A stretch of DNA of 37,640 nucleotides from JAAYUD01 sp036846645 (GCA_036846645.1 DAIUBN010000008.1:1-37640), one strand, 5' to 3'. Shown: positions 15,848-24,788, numbered from the stretch's first letter. Translations and numbers: made by a program. Notes: generated by a model not told the origin, from the sequence alone.

Positions 15848-17707
15848 TTATGATAGTCTTTTTTCTATCTCTTCTTCTTTAATAATAGTAAGAATATCGT
15901 GTCCGTCGGGTGTTATAGATGAGTTGCTGCAAGCAAAGAGATCATCAATGAGTGCTGTCATTTCTTTGGATGAAAGTGCCTGACCATAGACTATCGCTGC
16001 GCTCTTGGCCAGAGATAATGCTAAGATATGTGCTATCTCCTCTTTTGTAGTATTGGTCTCTTCGATAGCCGAATGAATCATGTCTTGTACCAATGTAGTA
16101 GGGTTGATGCCCTGTGTATCTGCTGGTACTCCGTTGATAGCGTAGCTACCATTGCCTAAATTGGAAAGATCGAAACCTATGGTGCTGAGTTCGTCTGTCA
16201 TTCCGAGTAACACTGATTCTTCTGCCGGAGTGAACTGAACGATATCTGGAAATAGTACTCGTTGAGATGCTCCTGTCTTATCATGCAGCTGTTTGATGTA
16301 GCGTTCGTAGAGTATTCTGACATGTGCTCTACGTTGGTCGATGACCATTAGGCCTGATTTGACAGAAGTGAGGATATAACGACCTTTTATTTGTAGCTGT
16401 TCTATGCTCTCGCTGACTGTTTCGCCACTTTGCTCATAAAGAGGAGTATCATTCTTAAATGAAGTAGCACTATTATTACTTCCTTGAATAGAATCGTCAG
16501 AAGGGCGATTGGCAGTACTTCCTGCTTTTTCGAGTCCACTATATAGCTTGTCCCAATCTACTTGTTTGCGAGAATAGCTATTATCTGTCTCCGAACTAAA
16601 AGGATTGTAGTCTTTGTTAATATGAACTTTGGGCATATTGACAGCTTCTTTCTCGCTTTTGTTGTATACCGGTATTTCGGGCATGCCATCGGTGTCGAAC
16701 TCAATAGTCGGCATAGCATTGAATTTGTCGAGCGATTCTTTCACTGCAGCCAGAAGAATCTTCCAAATCGATGCTTCGTTCTCAAATTTGATTTCTGTCT
16801 TTGTGGGGTGGATGTTTACATCGATATCTCCTGGGCTGACTTCAAAGTAGAGAAAGTAAGGAACTTGGGCATCGGCAGGAATAAGATGATTGAATCCTTC
16901 CATCACCGCTTTATGGAAATAGGGATGCCGCATATATCTGCCATTGACGAAAAAGAATTGTTTTGCCCCTCGTTTGACGGCAGCTTCAGGACGTCCTATA
17001 AAGCCACTGATGGTAGCCAACGAAGTTTCAACATCAAGTGTCAATAATTGTTGATCCATCTTCCGCCCGAATACAGCAGATATACGTTGCCTGAATGACT
17101 GACTGGGTAGATGGTACAATTCTACACCATTACTTTTCAGCGAGAAGGCAATGTCGGGATGAACCAAGACGATGCGTTCAAACTCTGTTGTTATATTGGT
17201 GAGTTCAGTGCTATTTGATTTGAGAAATTTGCGACGGGCAGGAACATTGAAGAAAATGTCGTTGACCATGAAATTGCTACCCTTGGGGCACGACACCATT
17301 TCTTGATTTTCGAGAACAGAGCCCGAGAATGTGAGTTGAGTACCTAGCTCATCGCTCTCCATTCTTGTTTTGAGTGTGACGTGTGCCACTGCAGCAATCG
17401 ATGCCAATGCCTCGCCACGGAAACCCATGGTATGGAGTTCGAAGAGGTCGGCTGCTTTAGAAATCTTGGAAGTAGCATGTCGTTCAAAAGCTAGTCGTGA
17501 GTCTGTTTCAGACATTCCTTTACCATCATCAATCACTTGTATCGATGTTCTTCCCGAATCTATTACCAATACTTGAATGTTCTTGGCTTCGGCATCAATA
17601 GCGTTTTCAACCAATTCTTTGATGACCGATGCAGGGCGTTGTATTACTTCACCGGCGGCTATTTGGTTGGCAACGGAGTCTGGCAGTAAATGAATGATAT
17701 CACTCAT
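15848..17707 (-). CDS. mutL: DNA mismatch repair protein MutL
   Basis: MutL couples mismatch recognition by MutS to strand removal. It has 619 residues. The N-terminal GHKL ATPase motifs are intact: IAAGEV and KELVENAIDAEA with Glu31 and Asn35 (equivalent to E. coli E29 and N33), DDGKGM, and GFRGEALASI. A dimerisation domain makes up the C-terminus from about 430. The endonuclease metal-binding motif DQHA(x)2E(x)4E is not canonical: the aligned stretch is D457-Q-R-R-A-H-V-R-I-L-Y-E, with Arg at the His position and no first Glu. The distal CPHGRP-type motif is also replaced (CSNSSITPDGHD). The gene is 30 bases downstream of the OstA-like gene and ends the guaB-led run. Confidence 0.95.
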   Translation of the reverse strand: MSDIIHLLPDSVANQIAAGEVIQRPASVIKELVENAIDAEAKNIQVLVIDSGRTSIQVIDDGKGMSETDSRLAFERHATSKISKAADLFELHTMGFRGEALASIAAVAHVTLKTRMESDELGTQLTFSGSVLENQEMVSCPKGSNFMVNDIFFNVPARRKFLKSNSTELTNITTEFERIVLVHPDIAFSLKSNGVELYHLPSQSFRQRISAVFGRKMDQQLLTLDVETSLATISGFIGRPEAAVKRGAKQFFFVNGRYMRHPYFHKAVMEGFNHLIPADAQVPYFLYFEVSPGDIDVNIHPTKTEIKFENEASIWKILLAAVKESLDKFNAMPTIEFDTDGMPEIPVYNKSEKEAVNMPKVHINKDYNPFSSETDNSYSRKQVDWDKLYSGLEKAGSTANRPSDDSIQGSNNSATSFKNDTPLYEQSGETVSESIEQLQIKGRYILTSVKSGLMVIDQRRAHVRILYERYIKQLHDKTGASQRVLFPDIVQFTPAEESVLLGMTDELSTIGFDLSNLGNGSYAINGVPADTQGINPTTLVQDMIHSAIEETNTTKEEIAHILALSLAKSAAIVYGQALSSKEMTALIDDLFACSNSSITPDGHDILTIIKEEEIEKRLS

Positions 17708-17737
17708 AGCTTATATATTTCTCTTTATTTATTATCC

Positions 17738-19552
17738 CTACTTCAATAAGTCGCGCAAAGACTTGTTCTTCATATCCGGCACCTCTTGTTGAGACGGTTT
17801 TAGTTCCGAACCGGCTTTCTTAGGAACCCAGATGAAGAGGTCGTCCTTTCCTTTCGGTCGGGCATAATCAAACCATGCAAAGTTGGATAGTTTCATCTTG
17901 TCGCCAGGTATTTGAGTCATCGGATAGAGTACTCCCGATGATTGTGGACTCATCACCATCTTATCTACTTTCTTATCTTTCATATAAAGATTGAGTAAAC
18001 TCGTTTCGGAGGTGTTCATAAACATCATCGTACTATCTTTATCTAATGGATAATAGACTACTTGGACATTGCTGATGACGTCGACCTTGTCCAATTGCTT
18101 ATTTTTGAAATATGATTTGATTTCTTTTCCGGTCACCTGGTTGTAGTGTATGCTATCCAAGTTCTCTACCGTCAATGCCTGATTGATGATATGAGCCCAA
18201 GTTATTGTGCTGTCGTTGAAATAGGCATGGATAACCTCTCCCAAAACCTGTTGCTTGTCATTCCAAAGAATAGGATCTTTATACATGGTGAGACAGGAGT
18301 CTTTGGTATTGTAGACTAGAGAGTCGCAAACACCTTGGATGTCTTTTCTGAACATTCTTACTTTATGAAACCCTTTCATGATACGATACATGGAATCGGT
18401 CTTGTTGTTGTAAGTCCGCATCCAAAGAGTATCGGCATGCACAAACATTGAATCTTTTTGCGAATAATCTATCGCCAAAGCCTTCTTTGTAGCAAATGCC
18501 ATATTGCTCTTTTCGTTGTAGTAACAATAATTTCCGGTCAGCATACTCTTGTTCACCGAGTCTTTCATTATTACATTGTGGAATGCTTTACCAAAGCCTT
18601 TCTTCCTGTCGTAATAGACACTATCGCCGACCAATCGTTTTGTTCCACTAGTCAGTACGGATCGGTCGAAAAGCCAACCTTGGTCTTTGACAGTATTGTA
18701 ATTTCCTTTACTGGAGTTGATGACATTCTTGGAACTGACAATGGTTGATGGACCTAATATGGTAGCGACCTTGGTCAGAGTACTATATTTTAATGTATCG
18801 GATGCCAATACAAACTTAGGATTTACTAACTTTACATTATTATTAAATGTGGCAATTTTCTTGGCCGGACTATACTCACCCCATATTGAAGTTAAAATAT
18901 TGCTGGCATCCATAATTGTTCCGCCGTCGAAGTAATATGCAAGATTCAACAGACGGTCGTAGTTCAAACTATCGGTGAGTAGGGTGGTCTTACGATTCAC
19001 CATCTTTACATCTCCACGGAGTTTGGCTATCAGCGTAGTACCATTATAATCCAAATACTTTCCATATATGAATAATGTATCACCTTGTACCATCTTGACA
19101 TGTTCAAAGGCTTCTACAGAATTTGTATTTTTATGAATCAAGGCACTGTCGCAGAACATTTTCATGTGGCCATGCTTGAGCTTAACATTACCAACAAGTA
19201 CTTCTACGTCGGGAGCGATAAAATTATCTTCTCTGGCTACATCGGCATGAATCAGATCTATTCGCGTCATGCCTCTTCTTTTTCTTCGCTTCAGCTCGGC
19301 AAAGCTAAGCTTATCACCTTTATTTCCTTTAGATTTTAATTTCTTTTTCTTTGCATCTTTATTGTCTACACCAGCTTTCTTCGGCTTTTGGGGTGTGGTG
19401 TTGGTCTGTTGTGCAGAAGCAATCAGATTGTTGGCGTGTACCAACGGTGATTTAACCTGTGCTAGAATACAGATACAAAAGAGGCAAAGAAACCCAATAA
19501 TAAGGTATTTCTGTCCTTTGTAAAACGAATCCTTCTTCTGTTCTTGGGGCAT
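17738..19552 (-). CDS. OstA/LptA-like lipopolysaccharide-transport family protein
   Basis: OstA-domain proteins form an extended beta-jelly-roll that carries lipopolysaccharide across the periplasm; Bacteroidetes have long OstA-like proteins of this kind. It has 604 residues. A hydrophobic segment (IIGFLCLFCICILAQV, about 18-34) serves as signal or anchor, then comes a Lys-rich linker (about 57-92), then repeated OstA strands: ADVAREDNFIAPDVEVLVGN, KMVQGDTLFIYGKYLDYNG, LRGDVKMVNRKTTLLTDSLN, and similar units to the C-terminus. It starts 6 bases after the SurA-like gene, so they are translated from one transcript, which fits a shared outer-membrane assembly role. It could equally be described as a remote LptA/LptC-like bridge protein; its exact place in the Lpt machine is unknown. 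Confidence 0.8.
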   Translation of the reverse strand: MPQEQKKDSFYKGQKYLIIGFLCLFCICILAQVKSPLVHANNLIASAQQTNTTPQKPKKAGVDNKDAKKKKLKSKGNKGDKLSFAELKRRKRRGMTRIDLIHADVAREDNFIAPDVEVLVGNVKLKHGHMKMFCDSALIHKNTNSVEAFEHVKMVQGDTLFIYGKYLDYNGTTLIAKLRGDVKMVNRKTTLLTDSLNYDRLLNLAYYFDGGTIMDASNILTSIWGEYSPAKKIATFNNNVKLVNPKFVLASDTLKYSTLTKVATILGPSTIVSSKNVINSSKGNYNTVKDQGWLFDRSVLTSGTKRLVGDSVYYDRKKGFGKAFHNVIMKDSVNKSMLTGNYCYYNEKSNMAFATKKALAIDYSQKDSMFVHADTLWMRTYNNKTDSMYRIMKGFHKVRMFRKDIQGVCDSLVYNTKDSCLTMYKDPILWNDKQQVLGEVIHAYFNDSTITWAHIINQALTVENLDSIHYNQVTGKEIKSYFKNKQLDKVDVISNVQVVYYPLDKDSTMMFMNTSETSLLNLYMKDKKVDKMVMSPQSSGVLYPMTQIPGDKMKLSNFAWFDYARPKGKDDLFIWVPKKAGSELKPSQQEVPDMKNKSLRDLLK

Positions 19553-19558
19553 AATGTA

Positions 19559-20947
19559 TTAATCCTTTTCTTCTGTCTGTTCTTTACTCTTCTTTATCCA
19601 ACCTGGATATCTGAAGTTGCATTTCACCCAAGCCGGATTGATACGTATATAAGTCCTTTTCTGTTTATCGCCAATCCATTTGGTAAGAAGTTGCTCACGG
19701 CGTTTACCAAGAAGCATATCCTTTACGCTCTGATAGTCTTCGTTGATTGTTGCTTTATGACCATTGATGCGGTTTTTAAGTTTGGCAATGACACAGACTT
19801 CATCACCATCTTTATTGATCATGGTGAAAGACTTAGATATTTCACCCACAGAGAGCTTGTCTACAATTTTGGCGGTCTCTGATGGCAACTCTTCCATCTG
19901 AAACTTGGCAGAATTGCTATTCTGATTGACCATTAATCCATGGTTCAGACGAGTATCTTTATCCATTGACAATACTGTAGCGCCTTCTTCGAAACTGAAT
20001 TTCTTATTGCGGATATCGTCGCCGATAGAATCCAAACGGGCAAGAGAAGCTGTGATGGCTGCATCTGGAATATGCGGTTTGAGCAAAATGTGGCGCACTT
20101 TGATACGGTCGCCTCTTTTTTCAACAAGCTGTATAATATGGTATCCATACTCGGATTTTACTATCTTTGAGATCTGGTCGGGAGTAGTAAGATTGAATGC
20201 TACATTAGCAAAATCAGGGTCTAGCTGTCCTCTTCCCATAAAGTCCAATTCACCACCTTGCATGGCCGAACCTTTATCTTCAGAGTACAAACGAGCCAAT
20301 GCCGAGAATGTGGTCTCTCCTTTTTCTACTCGTTCTGTGTATTCTCGTAACCTACTTTTCACATCCTCTATTTCCGATTCGGGCACTTTTGGCTTTTGAG
20401 TAATGATCTGCACTTCTACTTCTGTAGGAACAAAAGGAATACTATCTTTAGATAGACCTTTATAGAAGTCGCGCACTTCGGCGGGAGTTACTTTAATATC
20501 TCCAACTAATTTTTGCTGCATCTTTTGAACAGTCAGACCAGTACGGATATTCTCACGCCATATTTCTCTCATTTGCGGTAACTTCATATTGAAGTATTCT
20601 TCCAATTTTTCTTTCGAACCAATTGCTGCGATATATTCTCTTTCTTGGGCATCAAGATGAGGAATGATATCTCCATCAGAAACAGAAATACTATCCAGTG
20701 CCGCCTGGTGCATGAAAAGTTTTTGAATCGCTAATTCTTCTGAGATGACGCAGTTGGGCTCTCCATCAAACTTACGACCTTCGGATAGATCAAGCAATTT
20801 CTTTTGTTCGATGTCTGATTTGAGGATGGCTTCGTCGCCAATCACCCAAACTACTTCATCAATCACATTATCTTGCGCAAAAGAAATGATTGATACAAAA
20901 GATAACACTATTGTTAGTATCCACTTGTGGGTTATAAAATTCTTCAT
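19559..20947 (-). CDS. SurA-like periplasmic peptidyl-prolyl isomerase/chaperone with two parvulin domains
   Basis: SurA-type chaperones escort unfolded outer-membrane proteins to the BAM complex. It has 462 residues. The signal peptide is MKNFITHKWILTIVLSFVSIISFAQ, followed by a SurA N-terminal chaperone region (VIDEVVWVIGDEAILKSDIE, the hallmark 'vVN/gdevIt..Di' motif). The first parvulin domain is about 170-275 (VEVQIITQKP, FSALARLYSEDKGSAMQGGE) and the second about 280-380 (IKVRHILLKPH, the canonical RHIL motif). Length and domain order match SurA. It lies 64 bases after a second isomerase gene and 6 bases before the OstA-like gene. The large TonB-dependent receptors in this window are plausible clients, by family knowledge only. 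Confidence 0.93.
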   Translation of the reverse strand: MKNFITHKWILTIVLSFVSIISFAQDNVIDEVVWVIGDEAILKSDIEQKKLLDLSEGRKFDGEPNCVISEELAIQKLFMHQAALDSISVSDGDIIPHLDAQEREYIAAIGSKEKLEEYFNMKLPQMREIWRENIRTGLTVQKMQQKLVGDIKVTPAEVRDFYKGLSKDSIPFVPTEVEVQIITQKPKVPESEIEDVKSRLREYTERVEKGETTFSALARLYSEDKGSAMQGGELDFMGRGQLDPDFANVAFNLTTPDQISKIVKSEYGYHIIQLVEKRGDRIKVRHILLKPHIPDAAITASLARLDSIGDDIRNKKFSFEEGATVLSMDKDTRLNHGLMVNQNSNSAKFQMEELPSETAKIVDKLSVGEISKSFTMINKDGDEVCVIAKLKNRINGHKATINEDYQSVKDMLLGKRREQLLTKWIGDKQKRTYIRINPAWVKCNFRYPGWIKKSKEQTEEKD

Positions 20948-21011
20948 TATATGAATATTAAATTACATAATAAAATAACAACTTACGAAGATAGTGCAAT
21001 ATTTTGGGCTA

Positions 21012-22538
21012 TCAGTGATTATTAACTGTTTTTAGTACCTCTTCGCTTATTTCAACCTTAGTTGTAGCTTTAAGATGAGCTATCCATTCTTGCTCCATAT
21101 ATTGCTTATAATCGGTATATACTTTGTCTTTTACATCGCGATAATCTGTCGGCGCTTTCTGTTTTTTTCCGACAATAATAGCGTATGGATATCCTGCGTT
21201 TGGAGTATAATCCGGACCGCCAAAAGCCAAAGCATCAACAAAAGCATTATCTCCAACTTTGAAAAGTCCCATTGTCATCACTACGCATTCTTTATCTTTA
21301 TTGAATGGAGCGATAAGGTTAGCCCATTCTTCTTGGGGTTGCTTCTTTAGAAGCTTTTTTACTTTCTTCCCTACTTTTTTGTTACAACATTCTATTAATG
21401 CACCATTGAATCGTGGAACAGCCCATTTGTACTCTGATTGATTTTTAATAAAAAAGTTTTGTAAGGCAGTACTGTCAGGGGCGGTGGCTGCAATCTTATC
21501 TTCTTCTTTAGCTAACAGGCCGTCACGAAATAACTTCAATTGAAGTTGCAATTCTGGATGCTTATCTGCTATCTTTTTGCTTTCTCGGTCGAGAATAGAC
21601 TTATTGATAAATGATTCTATCTGAGAAGATATCTCCATGGGGCGATTCTCGGCAAATCGTTTAAAGTCCTGTCCGGTATATTGCTTTCCGTCAAGAGTGA
21701 ACAGCGTGGAGTTGGTCTCGCCATCGCGTCGCAATTCTTTTATCGCCTCTTCATTAGAACTGAAACCCATTTCTTGTTTCAGCCTATCTAGAGTGCTTGT
21801 GTTCACACTATTATCGGCATCTTTGCTGTTCAATTCTTTGATGAGTGTCGGCAACATCTCTTCGAACGGGGCAATATCACGTTTGGCTAATACCTTAATA
21901 ATATAGATTCCTGCCGGTGAATAGAAAGGCTCCGAAAATTGATTGGCCGATAAGGAATAAATTCGTTTCTCTATCACTTCCGGACAATCTAAAGATGTAA
22001 TCCATGTCGTGTCTTTCTTTGCTGAGAAACGTTTCGTCATTTCTCCAAACAAATGTGGATTCTTTTGTATCGCAGAATAAATGGAATCCATGTGAAGTTT
22101 GGCCGCCTCTATCGTTCTCGATGATGCTGTTTGAGAAAGTGGTTGGAATATCTGTGTGATTTGCACTTCACCGTTCCCGGTGTTTCGTTTTTTATCATTA
22201 TATAGGATACGGGCCCTTTCTCTATCCGACTTATTATCATTGATATACTGTCCAATAAGGCGTTTACGATAGTTCGAAAGTAAGTTGCGCAAAACGGGCA
22301 AGGTATCCAACCCTGCCTGTTCTGCTGCATTTACTTTTATCTGTTCCAATACATAGTCGTCGAGATATGTTTTCAACTCTTTTCCATTCAGATGCTGTTT
22401 GTTATCTCTGTTCAATCGGTATTCAAATTGACTTTTCGATATGGCTTTCCCATTGATATTCATTAATACCGGTTCTACCTGAGGGGTAGGCATGAGATAA
22501 ATTGCACCAATAATGTAAAAGAGCAAACTATAAAACAT
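21012..22538 (-). CDS. Periplasmic PpiC-type isomerase or chaperone with a degenerate parvulin domain
   Basis: The 508-residue protein is a SurA/PrsA-like member. The N-terminus is hydrophobic (MFYSLLFYIIGAIYLMP), then a SurA-type opening (VLMNINGKAISKSQFEYRLN). A single parvulin-like region covers about 120-225: GEVQITQIFQPLS stands where active parvulins have RHIL, and ANQFSEPFYSPAGIYIIKVL matches the closing strand. The C-terminal 280 residues are helical with a second weak repeat (LDGKQYTGQDFKRFAENRP). The poor parvulin core suggests a chaperone more than an isomerase. It follows guaB by 19 bases and precedes the SurA-like gene, so it belongs to the same envelope-assembly operon. An internal Met16 is an alternative start, but it would remove the signal segment. 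Confidence 0.82.
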   Translation of the reverse strand: MFYSLLFYIIGAIYLMPTPQVEPVLMNINGKAISKSQFEYRLNRDNKQHLNGKELKTYLDDYVLEQIKVNAAEQAGLDTLPVLRNLLSNYRKRLIGQYINDNKSDRERARILYNDKKRNTGNGEVQITQIFQPLSQTASSRTIEAAKLHMDSIYSAIQKNPHLFGEMTKRFSAKKDTTWITSLDCPEVIEKRIYSLSANQFSEPFYSPAGIYIIKVLAKRDIAPFEEMLPTLIKELNSKDADNSVNTSTLDRLKQEMGFSSNEEAIKELRRDGETNSTLFTLDGKQYTGQDFKRFAENRPMEISSQIESFINKSILDRESKKIADKHPELQLQLKLFRDGLLAKEEDKIAATAPDSTALQNFFIKNQSEYKWAVPRFNGALIECCNKKVGKKVKKLLKKQPQEEWANLIAPFNKDKECVVMTMGLFKVGDNAFVDALAFGGPDYTPNAGYPYAIIVGKKQKAPTDYRDVKDKVYTDYKQYMEQEWIAHLKATTKVEISEEVLKTVNNH

Positions 22539-22557
22539 GAATCAACTATTTATTATT

Positions 22558-24033
22558 TTATTCTGGACGACTGTAGTTAGGAGATTCACTTGTGATGGTT
22601 ACATCATGTGGATGACTCTCTAAAACTCCGGCGTTGGTGATCTGAGTAAACTTGGCGTCATGAAGCTTCTCGATGTTCGGTGCACCGCAGTAACCCATTC
22701 CGGCACGCAGACCGCCAGTGAGTTGATAGATGACTTCGCAAAGTGTACCTTTATAAGGAACACGAGCTGCAATACCTTCTGGAACCAGTTTCTTTACATC
22801 GCTTTGGTCAGCTTGGAAATAGCGATCTTTCGAACCATTCTCCATTGCTTCCAATGAACCCATGCCACGATAAGATTTAAACTTACGGCCGTTGAAGATG
22901 ATTGTTTCGCCAGGACTCTCTTCTGTACCTGCTACCAATGAACCAATCATAACAGAGTAGCCACCAGCTGCAAGAGCTTTGACAACATCGCCTGAGTAGC
23001 GCAGACCGCCATCGGCAATCAATGGAACTCCTGTGCCTTTCAACGCTTTGGCAACGTCATATACGGCCGAAAGTTGAGGAACACCAACACCTGCAATGAT
23101 ACGGGTAGTACAGATAGAACCCGGTCCGATACCTACTTTAACGGCATCTGCACCAGCCTCGACCAAGCATTTAGCAGCTTCACCTGTTGCGATGTTACCA
23201 CAAACAATATCGATAGAGGGGAATCTTTTCTTTGCTTCTTTCAGTTTCTCGATCACTCCTTTAGAATGTCCATGAGCTGTATCGATGACAATAGCATCAA
23301 CACCGGCATCAACCAAAGCTTTCATACGGTCGAAAGTATCATTCGTGACACCAACACCGGCTGCGACACGCAAACGGCCTTTGCTGTCTTTGCAAGCATT
23401 AGGTTTGTCTTTGGCTTTTGTAATATCTTTATAAGTGATAAGTCCGATGAGCTTACCTTTATTATCTACTACAGGAAGTTTCTCGATTTTGTGCTCTTGA
23501 AGAATTTGAGCGGCTGCAACCATATCTGTCTGCTGATGTGTTACAACAAGATTCTCTTTTGTCATCACATCGTCAATCAGCTTATCCATATTCTTTTCGA
23601 ATCGAAGGTCACGATTTGTGACGATACCTACAAGGTTGTTTCCTTCGTCTACCACTGGAATACCGCCGATATGATATTCGGCCATGATATTCAATGCGTC
23701 AATTACTTTACGTCCCTTATGAATCGTCACCGGGTCGTAAATCATTCCGTTTTCTGCTCTTTTTACGATGGCAACTTGTCGTGCCTGGTCTTCTATCGAC
23801 ATGTTTTTGTGAATCACACCGATACCACCTTCTCTAGCTATAGCAATAGCCATCGGAGCTTCGGTAACTGTATCCATTGCTGCGGTAGCAAACGGAACTT
23901 TCAGTTCAATGTTTCTTGAAAACTTTGTCGTCAAATCGACTTCACGTGGGAGAACTTCAGAATAGGCGGGTATCAACAATACATCGTCGTAAGTCAAACC
24001 CTGCATCACAATCTTATCTGCAATAAATGACAT
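22558..24033 (-). CDS. guaB: Inosine-5'-monophosphate dehydrogenase
   Basis: IMPDH oxidises IMP to XMP with NAD+, the committed step of GMP synthesis, in the cytoplasm. I use the ATG at 24033 (491 residues, MSFIADKIVMQGLTYDDVLL); an upstream in-frame TTG would overlap the predicted -7 region. The TIM barrel is split by a tandem CBS pair at about 90-205 (MIYDPVTIHKGRKVIDALNI, VVDEGNNLVGIVTNRDLRFE). Catalytic Cys308 sits in GPGSICTTRIIAGVGVP. The flap and C-terminal motifs YRGMGSLEAM and GGLRAGMGYCG are intact. It is the first gene of the run guaB, PpiC-like, SurA-like, OstA-like, mutL, with gaps of 19, 64, 6 and 30 bases. Confidence 0.97.
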   Translation of the reverse strand: MSFIADKIVMQGLTYDDVLLIPAYSEVLPREVDLTTKFSRNIELKVPFATAAMDTVTEAPMAIAIAREGGIGVIHKNMSIEDQARQVAIVKRAENGMIYDPVTIHKGRKVIDALNIMAEYHIGGIPVVDEGNNLVGIVTNRDLRFEKNMDKLIDDVMTKENLVVTHQQTDMVAAAQILQEHKIEKLPVVDNKGKLIGLITYKDITKAKDKPNACKDSKGRLRVAAGVGVTNDTFDRMKALVDAGVDAIVIDTAHGHSKGVIEKLKEAKKRFPSIDIVCGNIATGEAAKCLVEAGADAVKVGIGPGSICTTRIIAGVGVPQLSAVYDVAKALKGTGVPLIADGGLRYSGDVVKALAAGGYSVMIGSLVAGTEESPGETIIFNGRKFKSYRGMGSLEAMENGSKDRYFQADQSDVKKLVPEGIAARVPYKGTLCEVIYQLTGGLRAGMGYCGAPNIEKLHDAKFTQITNAGVLESHPHDVTITSESPNYSRPE

Positions 24034-24057
24034 ATGGCTTAAAATTTTTATTGCGTG

Positions 24058-24088
24058 CAAATATACGAACTTTATCCAACACTAGAAA
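24058..24088 (-). promoter_or_regulatory. Predicted guaB operon promoter
   Basis: On the minus strand TATATTTG (24065-24058) matches TAnnTTTG. Exactly 19 bases upstream is TTTC (24088-24085), one base off the -33 box. A 9-bp perfect inverted repeat, AAAAACATC (24086-24094) and GATGTTTTT (24118-24126), touches the -33 box and could be an operator or hairpin. Confidence 0.6.
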
Positions 24089-24181
24089 AACATCTTTCTT
24101 TTTTTTAATAAGGAAACGATGTTTTTTGACGATATTATACTTAATGGCTAAAGTTCATTAAGAAAAATAGCTTGATTTTCC

Positions 24182-24788
24182 CTCCTACGACTTTCATCAT
24201 ACCTTATCTTCAGTCCAAACAGCTCCAATACAAAATATTAACCCTGACGAATAAAAAATTGGTATATTTGGAAGGTGTATAACGTGCATATTATCAATAT
24301 GATAATACTTATTTAAGCGCAAGGCTAGAAATGCTGCACTATTGTTTTTTAGCATGATGATTAACAATCTCAGAATCTCGCCAATCAATCGTGAACCGAC
24401 GATGCTTGAATCGCAGGCCTTCACTTCAAGTAATAGAGGCCGATGAGACTTGGAGTGTCAGTCGCCGAGACTTGGTGTGAACGCTGATGAGACTTGGTGT
24501 GTGAAGCTCCAATGCTTCAATCGAAAAACTTACGAAAATCGTATGGACGTTTATAAATTTTGTTCTTTATGTTTCGGTAGAAACTTCCAAATGTTTCTTT
24601 GGATACTTCCTTATGGTTTATCTGAAACGTACCAACGAAATTCCTTGCCTCCAATGTAAAGTCTTATTTTATTGATTGTTAGTGGCTTATATTCATTTCG
24701 ACTATACCAACTCACTGCCACTTTAGACCTATCTTTCTGATAGATAATTCTTTTTGCTGAAGCAAAGTGTTGATGAAAGTCGTAGGAG
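24182..24788. mobile_element. 607-bp segment with 18-bp perfect terminal inverted repeats (MITE-like or invertible)
   Basis: CTCCTACGACTTTCATCA at 24182-24199 is the exact reverse complement of TGATGAAAGTCGTAGGAG at 24771-24788. The match continues imperfectly inward; both arms share CTTCAG eight bases further in. The first base outside the arms no longer matches. No transposase or recombinase frame is present inside, so it would be a non-autonomous element or an invertible DNA segment. No clean target-site duplication is visible (only ATTTT lies near both ends). It ends 361 bases upstream of the PUL 2 susC start codon. Confidence 0.6.
24401..24532. repeat. Imperfect tandem repeat of 22-bp period inside the inverted-repeat segment
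   Basis: GAGACTTGG begins at 24445, 24467 and 24489, exactly 22 bases apart; the second and third copies extend to GAGACTTGGTGTG. The flanking units at 24401 and 24511 share ATGCTTGAATCG and ATGCTTCAATCG in the same 22-base register (110 bases apart). The unit at 24423 contains ACTTCAAG shifted by three bases. Confidence 0.65.

Noticed and set aside
16562..17047. 161-codon open frame on the + strand
   Set aside because: It is antisense to mutL with no start context or domain.
23074..23919. 281-codon open frame on the + strand
   Set aside because: It lies entirely antisense to guaB, whose protein is fully conserved; the antisense translation is Cys/Ser/Asn-rich with no domain.
24197..24424. 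75-codon GTG-started frame on the - strand inside the inverted-repeat segment, considered as a transposase remnant
   Set aside because: No transposase or integrase motif is visible, it begins within the left arm and the repeat array, and the translation looks random.
24401..24532. Possible CRISPR array
   Set aside because: The period is only 22 bases with no separate unique spacers, repeats are degenerate, and no cas genes are nearby.
24450..24659. 69-codon frame on the + strand over the 22-bp repeats
   Set aside because: It needs a TTG start, runs through the tandem repeats, and shows no recognisable protein features.
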